A stretch of 64,000 bases of DNA from Rhodothermales bacterium. GTDB taxonomy: Bacteria > Bacteroidota > Rhodothermia > Rhodothermales > UBA10348. A program made the position numbers and the translations under genes. This document shows positions 9,057 to 18,121 of this stretch, one piece after another; the first letter of the stretch is position 1; each line of letters starts with the position of its first letter. Under the pieces are notes generated by a model. The model was not told the DNA's origin and did not search any database. It saw only the letters and a program-made list of their open reading frames with translations. The stretch lies in assembly GCA_040221055.1 (NCBI GenBank), contig JAVJVN010000009.1, positions 158,257-222,256 of the forward strand. Reading direction: 5' to 3'.

Positions 9057-10435
9057 AGGTTCAGGAAGTCATTGAAGATGACGAAAACCATGAAGATCAG
9101 GAGGACAACCATTCCTATCTGCTGCAGGATCATCCGCAACTTGAGCGACGGTTCCCTGCGCGTTACCCCTTCATAAATCAGGAAGACCAGGTGTCCCCCA
9201 TCCAGGGCCGGGATGGGCAGGATATTGATGATGGCCAGCGTGATGGACAGCACCGCCACGATATTCCAGAAAAAGGGTGCGCCCCTGTCCGCCGCCTCCT
9301 TTGTAGCCCGCGCAATCATGACCGGACCTCCGATGTTTTCCCGGAAGGCGTCCTGGCCGGTGAAAATGCGCTTCAGGCTCGTTCCTATGAGCCGGGTGTT
9401 GGTGAACATGTCGCCAAAACCTGCCGCGACCGCCTTTACCGGACCGTACGTCCGAGTCCGGAAGAGCTGGTTCACGCCGATCACATAAGCGGAAGCCGAT
9501 TCCTCCGCCGCTATCGGTATGTCAAAAAATGTGCCGGCGGCGACCTGTATGGAGTCCGGCAAACGGACAGAAGCAGAGGCCGGTAGGGACTGAATCGAGT
9601 CCGGTCGCAGGATCCGAAGCGTGAAAGGGGCATCCCTGTATGGCTGGATAAGGGGTGGCACGTCCGACCAGAATGACACCAAGCTGTCGCCAATGGCTAC
9701 GACCTTGTCACCGGCTCGCAGCCCAGCGCGGTCAGCAGGTGAATCGGGGGAGACATAGCCGATGATGGCTGGATCGAATGCAATTCCGTGCTCGCCCTTC
9801 GACTGGTTCAGTCGCGTCATGATGTCGTCCGGACCCGAGAGCGTGAGGATCTCCTCGCCTCGACGAACCGTGAGGACGGGCGGGTTGGCCAGGAGCATTT
9901 CCTGTATGCTGAAATAGGACTCGCCACCGTCATACGGCTGACCATTCATGGACAACAGTTCATCCTGGGTCCGGAGCCCCATATCATAGGCGATGGATCC
10001 TTCCGTAACGAGCAGCGGGCCATCTGCCGGCACGTACATTTCCCCGTAGGTCGCCTTCAACCCGGCAAATATCAACGCGGCCAGGATGAAATTGAACAGG
10101 ACGCCGCCGGTAATCACCAGTATCCGTTGCCAAACAGGTTTTGCCCGGAACTCATACTCCTTGGGCTCCTCGGACAACGAATCGGTATCCATGCTCTCAT
10201 CCACCATGCCCACGATCTTGACGTATCCACCGAGTGGCGTCAACCCCAGGACATATTCGGTCTCCCCCCATGTGAAGCCAAGCACTTTCGGTGGAAAACC
10301 CACCGAGAACTTCTCCACACGCATCTTGAACAATTTGGCAAACAGGAAATGCCCCAACTCGTGAATGAACACGAGGATCATGATTGCCAGGAGGACCCAT
10401 CCAACATAGGACAGGATATTGATCACAGATTCCAT
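9053..10435 (-). CDS. rseP: Site-2 intramembrane zinc metalloprotease RseP
   Basis: A 460-residue S2P protease. The catalytic HELGH is at residues 25-29 in the first membrane segment, with the second zinc site (ALDGGHLVF) near residue 410 in a late segment. Two PDZ domains lie between, with the best core at GYVSPDSPADRAGLRAGDKV. The C-terminus is a membrane helix. It presumably cleaves a membrane-bound anti-sigma factor or leftover signal peptides, but no rseA or sigma-E gene is in the window. It lies 53 bp after dxr. Confidence 0.94.
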   Translation of the reverse strand: MESVINILSYVGWVLLAIMILVFIHELGHFLFAKLFKMRVEKFSVGFPPKVLGFTWGETEYVLGLTPLGGYVKIVGMVDESMDTDSLSEEPKEYEFRAKPVWQRILVITGGVLFNFILAALIFAGLKATYGEMYVPADGPLLVTEGSIAYDMGLRTQDELLSMNGQPYDGGESYFSIQEMLLANPPVLTVRRGEEILTLSGPDDIMTRLNQSKGEHGIAFDPAIIGYVSPDSPADRAGLRAGDKVVAIGDSLVSFWSDVPPLIQPYRDAPFTLRILRPDSIQSLPASASVRLPDSIQVAAGTFFDIPIAAEESASAYVIGVNQLFRTRTYGPVKAVAAGFGDMFTNTRLIGTSLKRIFTGQDAFRENIGGPVMIARATKEAADRGAPFFWNIVAVLSITLAIINILPIPALDGGHLVFLIYEGVTRREPSLKLRMILQQIGMVVLLIFMVFVIFNDFLNL

Positions 10436-10488
10436 TGAGTCGCTGCCGTAAAGACGGGCAGAAGGATTGGATACGACAGTAGCCCGGT

Positions 10489-11664
10489 CTAATGAACCCG
10501 TGTCCCCATGAGTTCCGCAGCCAGGGCCCTCGCTTCGGCATCCAGGGCCAGCCGGTCGGCTACGCTCGTGGTCGCCCGGCCGGACAATCGGGAAAGCACT
10601 CCTTCATTGATCCTCGGAATGTCCGGAAACGAGGCCCTCCCGACCAGGAATGCACCCACGGAGACCTCATTGGCTGCATTCAGGACGGCCGTGGCCGACG
10701 GACCGGCATCCAATGCTTCAAAAGCCAAGCGAAGGCAAGGGAAACGACCCGTATCGGGCGGTTCGAAGGTCATGGACGAGGCCGTGGACCAATCCACACC
10801 CGGTCGGGATGCCGGCCATCGTTCCGGAAATGCCAGGGCGTACTGGATGGGCAGCTTCATGTCGGGCGGGCCCAGTTGTGCCATGGTCGATCCGTCGTGG
10901 AATTCCACCATGGAATGGATAACGGACTGCGGATGCACGACGACGGCAATCCGGTCTGACATGACATTGAACAGCCATCGGGCCTCGATGACCTCAAGCC
11001 CTTTGTTCATCATGGTCGCCGAATCAATCGATATCTTGGCACCCATGTCCCAATTCGGATGCTTCAGGGCATCGGCTGGCGTCACGTGCTTCATGGCATC
11101 GCTCGTCCACTCCCTGAACGGCCCCCCACTCGCTGTGAGGACAATGCGCCGGATATCCTCCATCGCCTCGCCAGCCAGACACTGATAGATAGCCGAGTGC
11201 TCGGAGTCCACGGGAATGATGGATACGCCTTTCTGTTCGGCCGCACGGGTCACCAGATCTCCGGCCACGACCAGGGTTTCCTTGTTCGCAAGGGCAATCC
11301 GGCGGCCGCATGAAATGGCCGTGAGCGTCAATTCGAGGCCCGCGGCGCCGACCACCGCCGTCAATACGACATCCACGCCGGGCCAGGAAGCGGCGTCATT
11401 CAGGCCCTGCGTACCGACAAGGACCGTGATTCCGGACCCCGACAGCCCCTCCCGAACCCATGCACCCGCCGATTCGTCTCCGATGACCACGCATTCCGGA
11501 CGGAATTCCAGCGCCTGCCGTACCAACAATCCTGCGTTGGACCATGCCGTAAGCACCCGCACCTCCAATGCGTCCGGGTGACTCCGGATGACATCCAGCG
11601 CCTGGGTTCCGATGGACCCGGTCGAGCCGAATATGGCCACTTGTTGAGGTTCAGAGGGCATCAT
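10489..11664 (-). CDS. dxr: 1-deoxy-D-xylulose 5-phosphate reductoisomerase
   Basis: A 391-residue DXR, the committed step of the MEP isoprenoid pathway (NADPH, Mn/Mg). The NADPH loop GSTGSIG is close to the N-terminus; the metal site sits in VDSEHSA and the later ISIDSATMMNKGLE and EARWLF block. The frame is open 85 codons further upstream, but the family starts at MMPSEPQQVAIFGSTG, so ATG at 11664 (or the adjacent 11661) is used. It heads the rseP-uppS-bamA cluster, coupling isoprenoid supply with the UppS product. Confidence 0.95.
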   Translation of the reverse strand: MMPSEPQQVAIFGSTGSIGTQALDVIRSHPDALEVRVLTAWSNAGLLVRQALEFRPECVVIGDESAGAWVREGLSGSGITVLVGTQGLNDAASWPGVDVVLTAVVGAAGLELTLTAISCGRRIALANKETLVVAGDLVTRAAEQKGVSIIPVDSEHSAIYQCLAGEAMEDIRRIVLTASGGPFREWTSDAMKHVTPADALKHPNWDMGAKISIDSATMMNKGLEVIEARWLFNVMSDRIAVVVHPQSVIHSMVEFHDGSTMAQLGPPDMKLPIQYALAFPERWPASRPGVDWSTASSMTFEPPDTGRFPCLRLAFEALDAGPSATAVLNAANEVSVGAFLVGRASFPDIPRINEGVLSRLSGRATTSVADRLALDAEARALAAELMGTRVH

Positions 11665-11718
11665 GAAACATACACTGCACCGGCTCGATATTAAAGGCCC
11701 AAACATCGAGTCCGACGC
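11665..11718. promoter_or_regulatory. Divergent intergenic region, dxr / TPR gene
   Basis: The 54 bp between two outward-facing genes must carry start signals for both the dxr cluster and the TPR-serS cluster. It contains an AT-rich core (ATATTAAAG) inside a short inverted repeat, CTCGAT and ATCGAG. I see no convincing -35 or Bacteroidota -33 element. Confidence 0.35.
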
Positions 11719-13584
11719 ATGATCCGCAGCCTGTTCCTGTCTTTCTTCCTCTTGTTGACCCTGGATGTCCGGGGGCAGGATTCGCGGCAGTCCACCGAAG
11801 ATCAGGAGGACTCCCAGATCGCCCGCTTCCAGCTCGCGGAGACGTTCATCCAGGCGGGTCAATACGAACGCGCCATTCCCTTGCTGGAAGAATTGAGTGC
11901 GTCCAACCCGGCTACACACGTGTTTTACGAGCGCCTCCGGGAATCGTACGAGCAGTTGAAGCGGTACGACGATGCCATCCAGCTCATCGAATCGCGGATA
12001 GCGTCAAGTCCGACTCCTGAAGTGTTCATGGTCGAAAAAGCTCGTCTCCAGTTCCTGTCCGGCATGGAAGAACCAGCCCGAGCCACCTGGATGGCCGTCG
12101 TGGACCGGCAGCCCTTGTCCCCGTCCGTGTATCTCATGGTGTACCGATCCCTGCTCCAGGTCCGGTTGTTCGACTACGCCATTGACGTACTTGAGCGGGG
12201 TCGCCGGGAAATGGAGAGCCCTTCGCTCTTCCAGACCGACCTCGCCCAACTCTACTCGTTGACCTCCCAGCATGGCCAGGCTGCCACGGAATACCTGGCG
12301 TTGATCGAAGAGAATGCCGGGCAACTCAATTTCGTGAAGAGCCGACTCGGGCAATATCTCACGGACGATGAATCGGTGGCGGCCAGTTTGACGCCCGTTG
12401 AAGAAGCCGTCGCGCGCGCGCCACTGAACCGGTCGTTCCGGGAGCTGCAGGCCTGGTTGTACGTGGAAATGGATCGGTTTTCCGATGCGCTCGCCGTCTA
12501 CAGTGCGATCGATCGACTGGAGAACGAGGAGGGCAAGACGCTGTTCGGCTTCGGACTCGCGGCGGTCGATGCGGGCGCCTTCGATGTGGCCATGGAAGCC
12601 TTCGAGGAAGTCCTGACCCGACACCCGGAAGCCCCATCCGCTCCCGATGCCATGCGCGGGCTTGGACTCATGCAGGAGGCCTGGGCTGAAACCTTGTCTG
12701 AGACTGCCGTCGGTCCGGACGGAACCCCCTTGGACTCCCATTACACGCGAGCGCTGGAAACGTATGAGCGTTTCCTTATTGACTATCCCCAGCATGCCCA
12801 CGTCGCCGACGTACTGCAACGGATGGGGCGTCTCCACCAGGACGTATTCCTCAACATGGAAGCAGCGGAAATGGTGTTGTCGGAAGTCATAGCCCGTTAT
12901 CCGGGCACTCAGGCGGCAGACCAGGCTGAATTCGACATGGGTCGACTGGCCATCTCAACAGATCGGTTGACCGATGCCCGGATCCGGTTCACGCGACTGG
13001 TCACCCGGCTTCGCACGGGGGAATTGGCCGATGCCGCCCGGTTCGAACTGGCCAAACTGCACTTCTACCAGGGTGAATTCGACATCGCAAAGAGTCTGGT
13101 CGAGGCCATGCAGGAGCAGACATCCACCGATGTGGCCAACGACGCCATCGAGTTCAAGGTCATGCTGAACGACAATCGTGGGCCGGACTCCCTGGACACG
13201 GCCCTCCGCCGGTATGCGCGTGCCATGCTGGAGCAACGGCAACGGCAGACTGCGAATGCCCTTCTGACCCTGAATCATCTGCTGGACGAATTCGGATCCC
13301 ACAAGCTGGCGGACGATGCCCATTTCCTCAGGGCACAGGTATACGAGGAACTGCAGCAGTATGAGGATGCCATCCAGGCCTGGCTGGAACTGCCCCTCTT
13401 CTACCCGAAGTCCTTCCTTGGGGACCGCAGCCTGTTCCAGGCGGCGCGCGTGGCAGATCGGCGCCTGGGTGATGGCGATCGGGCTATTGCCCTCTACGAA
13501 CGTATCCTGACTGATTTTCCCCGTTCGCTCCTGGTCCGGGAAGCCCGTGACCACATCCGGATTTTAAGAGGTGAGCAGGTATGA
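11719..13584 (+). CDS. Exported tetratricopeptide-repeat protein
   Basis: A 621-residue protein with a signal peptide (MIRSLFLSFFLLLTLDVRGQ) and TPR-type helical repeats through most of its length, for example AETFIQAGQYERAIPLLEEL near residue 40, with further YDDAIQLIE and FDVAMEAFEE units. The C-terminal third has BamD/CpoB-like TPRs (YPGTQAADQAEFDMGRL). It is probably a periplasmic or outer-membrane-associated scaffold; no enzymatic motif is seen. Its end overlaps the following GATase-like gene by 4 bp, so the two products may act together. Confidence 0.82.
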   Translation: MIRSLFLSFFLLLTLDVRGQDSRQSTEDQEDSQIARFQLAETFIQAGQYERAIPLLEELSASNPATHVFYERLRESYEQLKRYDDAIQLIESRIASSPTPEVFMVEKARLQFLSGMEEPARATWMAVVDRQPLSPSVYLMVYRSLLQVRLFDYAIDVLERGRREMESPSLFQTDLAQLYSLTSQHGQAATEYLALIEENAGQLNFVKSRLGQYLTDDESVAASLTPVEEAVARAPLNRSFRELQAWLYVEMDRFSDALAVYSAIDRLENEEGKTLFGFGLAAVDAGAFDVAMEAFEEVLTRHPEAPSAPDAMRGLGLMQEAWAETLSETAVGPDGTPLDSHYTRALETYERFLIDYPQHAHVADVLQRMGRLHQDVFLNMEAAEMVLSEVIARYPGTQAADQAEFDMGRLAISTDRLTDARIRFTRLVTRLRTGELADAARFELAKLHFYQGEFDIAKSLVEAMQEQTSTDVANDAIEFKVMLNDNRGPDSLDTALRRYARAMLEQRQRQTANALLTLNHLLDEFGSHKLADDAHFLRAQVYEELQQYEDAIQAWLELPLFYPKSFLGDRSLFQAARVADRRLGDGDRAIALYERILTDFPRSLLVREARDHIRILRGEQV

Positions 13585-14846
13585 TGATGCGCATAGTGAC
13601 CTTGTTGATGCTTGTCGCCCTGACGCGGCCCGGCGTCCTGGCACAGGATGTCCTCGTGCCCATGGATGCGGTGCAGACGGACCACTTGAAAGCCTATGGC
13701 GTGGTGTTCTGGGCGCTGGAGCGGAATATCGAGGTGGACTGGCTCCTGAATTACCGCGGTGGCTCTTTCCTGCTGGCCGCAACCGAGCCCGTCCAGTCGG
13801 AACTGCGCATTCGTGGCGTGGCTTTCGAGACGATCTCAGCCGCGGCCTCGGCCACCATCATCAGCACGGTTGAGGCCGAGGACAGCAACACGTCCATCGT
13901 CCGTCTGGAGAAGGCCCCCGAGATTGCCGTCTATGCCCCGGACCAGACGTTGCCGTGGGACGATGCCGTCCTGCTCGCCCTGAACTATGCAGAAGTACCC
14001 TACGACATGATATACGATGAGGAGATCATGTCCGGACGCCTTGAGGATTACGACTGGGTACATCTGCACCATGAGGACTTCACGGGACAATACGGCAAGT
14101 TCCTGACCTACCGATCAGCAGCGTGGTATATCGAACAACAGCGGGTCGCTGAACTGTCTGCCCGCAATCTGGGCTTCCGTAAAGTATCGGAGTTGAAATC
14201 CGCGGTAGCAGAGGAAATCCGCATGTATGTCGGAGGTGGTGGTTTCCTTTTTGCCATGTGTTCCGGCACGGACACCTTCGATATCGCACTGGCGGCGCAT
14301 CAAACCGATATCGTGCCGTCGGAATATGACGGGGACCCGATCGATCCCGCAGCGCTCTCGAAACTCGACTTCGAGCGGACGTTCGCCTTCCAGGACTTCC
14401 GGCCCATCTTCAATGCGCGGGAATATGAACACTCGGACATTGACTCCGGTCCACCGCCACCCCAGCTGCGGAATCCTGCCGTGGATTACTTCACATTGTT
14501 CGAATTCAGCGCAAAGTACGATCCCGTCCCGACCATGCTCACCCAGAATCACGTAGCCACGGTGAAGGGGTTCGTCGGACAGACCACCAACTTCCGTAAA
14601 CCCCTTGTCAAACCGAACGTCACCATCCTCGCCGAGGCTCCGGGACGGAATGAAGTACGCTATCTGCACGGTGTTTTCGGCGAGGGCACATTCACGTTCT
14701 ACGGTGGACACGACCCGGAAGATTACCAGCACTTCGTGGGTGACGAGCCCACCGACCTCTCCCTGCACAAGCACTCCCCGGGCTACCGGCTCATCCTCAA
14801 CAACATCCTTTTTCCGGCTGCGAAAAAGAAGAAACAAAAAACCTGA
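13581..14846 (+). CDS. Secreted GATase1-like protein (often labelled asparagine synthetase B)
   Basis: A 421-residue protein with a signal peptide (about residues 1-21, ending LAQ). The opening block LVPMDAVQTDHLKAYGVVFWAL followed by LLNYRGGSFLL is, from memory, the hallmark of a Bacteroidota family usually named 'asparagine synthetase B'. It has neither the N-terminal Cys glutaminase nor the ATP-PP domain of AsnB. The middle reads like a class-I amidotransferase/flavodoxin-type fold, with a possible nucleophile elbow at FAMCSGTD (C227) and conserved acidic and His residues (HLHHEDF). Enzymatic activity is unknown. It is translationally coupled to the TPR gene before it and to the thioesterase after it (TGATG). 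Confidence 0.75.
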   Translation: MMMRIVTLLMLVALTRPGVLAQDVLVPMDAVQTDHLKAYGVVFWALERNIEVDWLLNYRGGSFLLAATEPVQSELRIRGVAFETISAAASATIISTVEAEDSNTSIVRLEKAPEIAVYAPDQTLPWDDAVLLALNYAEVPYDMIYDEEIMSGRLEDYDWVHLHHEDFTGQYGKFLTYRSAAWYIEQQRVAELSARNLGFRKVSELKSAVAEEIRMYVGGGGFLFAMCSGTDTFDIALAAHQTDIVPSEYDGDPIDPAALSKLDFERTFAFQDFRPIFNAREYEHSDIDSGPPPPQLRNPAVDYFTLFEFSAKYDPVPTMLTQNHVATVKGFVGQTTNFRKPLVKPNVTILAEAPGRNEVRYLHGVFGEGTFTFYGGHDPEDYQHFVGDEPTDLSLHKHSPGYRLILNNILFPAAKKKKQKT

Positions 14847-15382
14847 TGGCTGACCCGCGTCCCGAACGTCCCGTTTCCGTTTCCCGGTGTGTCATGAGCG
14901 AGTTGGTGCTGCCCAATGACACGAACGGCCTTGGGAATCTCATGGGTGGCCGACTGCTCCACTGGATGGACGTTTGCGCCGCCATTTCCTCCCAACGGCA
15001 CGCCGGGATGGTCTGCGTGACAGCTTCGGTCGACAATGTGGAGTTCCACTCACCCATCCTGCAGTCCGAAATCGTCGTCCTCGAAAGCCAGGTGAACCGG
15101 GCCTTCCGTTCCTCCATGGAAATCGAGATCAATGTCTATGCCGAGAACCCGCGGAAGAACACCCGTCGACATTGCAACCGTGCTTATTTCACCTTCGTGG
15201 CCGTCGGCGCGGACGGCAAGCCCGTCGTGGTACCGGCCTCCCGCCCAGAAACCCCGGAGGAGCAGGAAAAGTCCAATGCGGCCATGCGTCGGCGTGAGTT
15301 CCGCTTGCTCCTGTCCGGTCGGATGGAGCCCTCCGATGCCGTACATGTCCAAGACTACCTCGCATCGTTCAGGAGTGCGTAG
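14846..15382 (+). CDS. Acyl-CoA thioesterase, hotdog fold (YciA/ACOT-like)
   Basis: A 178-residue single-hotdog thioesterase hydrolysing acyl-CoA to free acid and CoA. The N-terminal motif PNDTNGLGNLMGGRLLHWMD corresponds to the family helix signature with its catalytic Asn/Asp region; VEFHSPI and RRHCNRAYFTFVAV are core strands. It is cytoplasmic, with no signal peptide. It begins on the last base of the preceding stop codon (TGATG) and its 3' end overlaps the next small gene. Confidence 0.86.
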   Translation: MADPRPERPVSVSRCVMSELVLPNDTNGLGNLMGGRLLHWMDVCAAISSQRHAGMVCVTASVDNVEFHSPILQSEIVVLESQVNRAFRSSMEIEINVYAENPRKNTRRHCNRAYFTFVAVGADGKPVVVPASRPETPEEQEKSNAAMRRREFRLLLSGRMEPSDAVHVQDYLASFRSA

Positions 15383-15833
15383 GGAACGCCTGTTGGCACT
15401 CCTGGTGCTGCTGGCTGCGTTCGTGGCCGGTAATCCTTCCGACGGACGGGCCCAGGGCCGCAGCCACCACCTCGAAATCGGCGGCATGGTCGGCCGCTTG
15501 TCCGGTCTCTCCGTCAAGGTTGCCGGAAGCGGCCCCACGGCTCGTTCCTACGACGCCCACCTGTCCTTCAATGCGTCCGGGTACGCATCCCTTTCCGGCC
15601 ACGTCCTTCGGGAGCGTCCGCTCAAGGACAGTCCCTTGGTGACCTTCCTGGGACCGGGACTGAACCTCGGATTGGACGATTCGGAAGTTTTTCTTGGGCC
15701 ATCGGCCGAATTGGGTGTATTTTTCGCATTGTCCAGGTATCGCGCCTTTCTTCAGCTCGTGCCTCAATTGCATCTCGTCCCGGAGTTGCGGGGAGATGTA
15801 CTCGCCGCCGCCGGACTGCGACTCACCTTTTGA
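15375..15833 (+). CDS. Small predicted outer-membrane beta-barrel protein
   Basis: A protein of about 152 residues with a signal peptide (RLLALLVLLAAFVAG, then DGRAQ) and then alternating hydrophobic/polar strands ending ...AGLRLTF. The terminal phenylalanine and strand pattern suggest a small outer-membrane barrel. I recognise no family. The start is uncertain: GTG at 15375 overlaps the thioesterase by 8 bp, ATG at 15345 overlaps by 38 bp, and TTG at 15393 is also possible. It sits between cytoplasmic enzymes, so context does not reveal its role. Confidence 0.65.
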   Translation: MRRERLLALLVLLAAFVAGNPSDGRAQGRSHHLEIGGMVGRLSGLSVKVAGSGPTARSYDAHLSFNASGYASLSGHVLRERPLKDSPLVTFLGPGLNLGLDDSEVFLGPSAELGVFFALSRYRAFLQLVPQLHLVPELRGDVLAAAGLRLTF

Positions 15834-15845
15834 ATCCCCCTTTCC

Positions 15846-16769
15846 TTGTTGTATCGTCGTGTTCTGATTACGGGAGCCAATGGCCTGCTCGGCCAGCAGC
15901 TTGTCCGCCGGATGGGTGGGCAGCCCGAGTATGATGTGCTGGCCACCGGACTTGACGATGAACCCCGGTTCTCGGGTGGCTCCTGCGGATACGCCCGACT
16001 GGATGTGACGCAGCCGGAACGGGTAAAGGAAGTCTTCCTGGATTTCGCGCCCGACGTGGTCATCAACTGCGCTGCCATGACCAATGTGGATGCGTGCGAG
16101 GCCAACAAGGAGGCGTGCTGGCAACTCAATGCGGACAGCGTGGAAACCCTGGCCAGGAGATGTCTGCAGACAGGAGCCCGTCTCGTGCAGTTGTCCACGG
16201 ATTTCATCTTCGATGGCGAGCACGGACCGTATCGGGAAAATGCACGTCCCAACCCGCTTTCGTATTACGGACGATCCAAGTTGGCTGGCGAAAATGCGGC
16301 GCGTGGAGCCGGTATGGATCGCTGGGCCATCGTTCGAACCGTGCTCGTTTATGGCCATGCCGAGGGTCTGACCCGGTCGAACATCGTGCTCTGGTTGCTG
16401 GACAAGTTCTCCCGTGGTGAGTCCGTGAACATGGTCACCGACCAGTGGCGAACGCCAACGTATGCACCCGATCTCGCCGCCGGCGTCGAGCGCCTCATCC
16501 GGTTCGGAAAACATGGCGTCTACCACCTGTCCGGTCGGGATTTCATGTCCATCCATGAACTGGCCCTCGAGACCGCTGAGGTTTTCGGGTTCGATCCCGG
16601 TCTCATACAGCCTGCCACGGCTTCCACTTTTTCCCAAGCCGCCCGGCGACCCGCCCGGTCGGGCTTCATCATCCTCAAGGCCGAAACGGAGGTCGGGTAC
16701 AATCCCCGGCCATTCCGGGAGGCGCTTGTCCATCTCGGACAGGAACTCGGCTTGAAAACCTATGCCTGA
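15846..16769 (+). CDS. RmlD-like dTDP-4-dehydrorhamnose reductase family protein
   Basis: A 307-residue extended SDR. The nucleotide loop [12 protein letters not shown] is at the N-terminus; [23 protein letters not shown] and the catalytic Y141-G-R-S-K145 are all present. These are RmlD hallmarks, where the enzyme reduces dTDP-4-keto-rhamnose using NAD(P)H. No rmlA, rmlB or rmlC is nearby, so the true sugar substrate is open. No ATG fits; TTG at 15846 or 15849 appears to be the start, 12 bp after the previous gene. serS follows after 2 bp. Confidence 0.82.
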   Translation: MLYRRVLITGANGLLGQQLVRRMGGQPEYDVLATGLDDEPRFSGGSCGYARLDVTQPERVKEVFLDFAPDVVINCAAMTNVDACEANKEACWQLNADSVETLARRCLQTGARLVQLSTDFIFDGEHGPYRENARPNPLSYYGRSKLAGENAARGAGMDRWAIVRTVLVYGHAEGLTRSNIVLWLLDKFSRGESVNMVTDQWRTPTYAPDLAAGVERLIRFGKHGVYHLSGRDFMSIHELALETAEVFGFDPGLIQPATASTFSQAARRPARSGFIILKAETEVGYNPRPFREALVHLGQELGLKTYA

Positions 16770-16771
16770 AC

Positions 16772-18055
16772 ATGCTTGACATCCAACTTCTTCGCGAGTC
16801 TCCCGAACGGGTCCGAAAGGCCATCCAGGACAAGGGAACCGGGCAACCGGACCTGGTCGATCACATCCTTGAGGCCGATGCCACGTGGCGGGACACGGTA
16901 ACGCGGACGCAGCAACTCAAGACCGACGCCAACGCTGCCGCCCGACAGATCGGTGAGCTCATGAAGAGTGGTGAGCGCGACAAGGCCCAGGACCTGATGG
17001 CCCGGACGGCGGCCGCTAAAAAGGATCTTCAAGCCCTGGAACAGGAGGCCCGCCAGCAGGAGGAAGCGCTCGAGGGCTTGTTGCTGGAAGTGCCGAACAT
17101 CCCACATCCATCCGTTCCCGTCGGACGCACTCCGGACGAGAATGTGACTGCTTTCGAGTGGGGGTCCCCCCCATCCTTCAACTTCGAGCCCAAACCCCAT
17201 TGGGAACTGATCGAAGATCTCGGTCTCGCGGATTTCGATCGCGGATCCAAGGTGACCGGTGCCGGATTTCCCTTTTACCTGGGTGCCGGCGCGCGCCTTC
17301 AGCGGGCTCTGATCCAGTTCTTCCTGGATACCGCCGTCCACGAAGGCGGCTATACGGAAGTCCAGGCCCCGCTCGTCGTCAACGAGGATTCGGCACGAGG
17401 AACCGGGCAATTGCCGGACAAGGAGGACCTCATGTACGAGGCCAGGCGGGACGGGCTCTACCTCATCCCCACCGCCGAGGTCCCCGTAACGAATTTCCAT
17501 CGCGACGAAATCATTGACGAAGCAGACCTTCCGCTGACGTATTGCGCCTATACGCCCTGCTTCCGACGGGAAGCAGGTTCACATGGCAAGGATGTACGCG
17601 GTCTGAATCGCTTGCACCAATTCGACAAGGTGGAACTCGTCCGGTTCGTCGTTCCCGATTCCAGCTACGATGAACTGGAAATCCTGCGGGACGACGCAGA
17701 GCGCATCCTGCAGTTGCTCGGACTGCCTTACCGACGATTGTTGATGTGCACGGGCGACATGGGCTTCACCCAGTCGAAAAAGTATGACCTGGAGGTCTGG
17801 AGCGCCGGGCAGCAGCGGTGGCTCGAAGTCAGCTCGATTTCGAATTTCGAAGGCTTCCAGGCCCGCCGGATGCGCATCCGCTACCGTCCCGAGGGCGGCG
17901 GCAAACCGCAGATCCTGCATACCCTGAACGGCAGCGGCCTGGCGGTCCCACGCATTGTTGCCGCCCTGCTTGAAAACGGTCAGCAAGCCGATGGTAGCGT
18001 CATGCTGCCGGAAGTCCTCCACCGGTACATGGGTACGGACCGGATAGGCGCCTGA
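16772..18055 (+). CDS. serS: Seryl-tRNA synthetase
   Basis: A 427-residue class II synthetase charging tRNA-Ser. The N-terminal antiparallel coiled coil spans about residues 25-110; motif 2 is seen as [21 protein letters not shown] and motif 3 as [16 protein letters not shown]. Length and order match bacterial SerS. It is the last gene of the plus-strand cluster and is followed by hairpins and a copy of a dispersed repeat end. Confidence 0.97.
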   Translation: MLDIQLLRESPERVRKAIQDKGTGQPDLVDHILEADATWRDTVTRTQQLKTDANAAARQIGELMKSGERDKAQDLMARTAAAKKDLQALEQEARQQEEALEGLLLEVPNIPHPSVPVGRTPDENVTAFEWGSPPSFNFEPKPHWELIEDLGLADFDRGSKVTGAGFPFYLGAGARLQRALIQFFLDTAVHEGGYTEVQAPLVVNEDSARGTGQLPDKEDLMYEARRDGLYLIPTAEVPVTNFHRDEIIDEADLPLTYCAYTPCFRREAGSHGKDVRGLNRLHQFDKVELVRFVVPDSSYDELEILRDDAERILQLLGLPYRRLLMCTGDMGFTQSKKYDLEVWSAGQQRWLEVSSISNFEGFQARRMRIRYRPEGGGKPQILHTLNGSGLAVPRIVAALLENGQQADGSVMLPEVLHRYMGTDRIGA

Positions 18056-18069
18056 CGAACCACCGGCGA

Positions 18070-18083
18070 CGGTAGGACTACCG
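18070..18083. terminator. Short hairpin downstream of serS
   Basis: CGGTAG and CTACCG pair around a GA loop, 15 bp after the serS stop. No T-run follows, so it is at best a weak terminator or processing site. The adjacent repeat end (18094-18114) can form a second stem, GGGCGT with ACGCCC. Confidence 0.3.
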
Positions 18084-18090
18084 ACCTCTA

Positions 18091-18113
18091 TTAGGGCGTG
18101 TTCACACTACGCC
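18091..18113. repeat. Solitary copy of dispersed repeat end
   Basis: These 23 bases, beginning TTAGGGCGTGTTCACAC, are identical to 39160-39182, the left end of the 271-bp element. Here the motif stands alone between the convergent genes serS and acyl-CoA dehydrogenase, and no matching right end is found nearby. With the next base it forms an imperfect palindrome. It may be a remnant of the same element or a short dispersed repeat that also ends transcription. Confidence 0.75.
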
Positions 18114-18121
18114 CTGGCTGC

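Noticed and set aside
15369-16733. 454-codon minus-strand open frame opposite the RmlD-like gene
   Set aside because: Antisense to an SDR with intact catalytic motifs; composition is that of a shadow frame.
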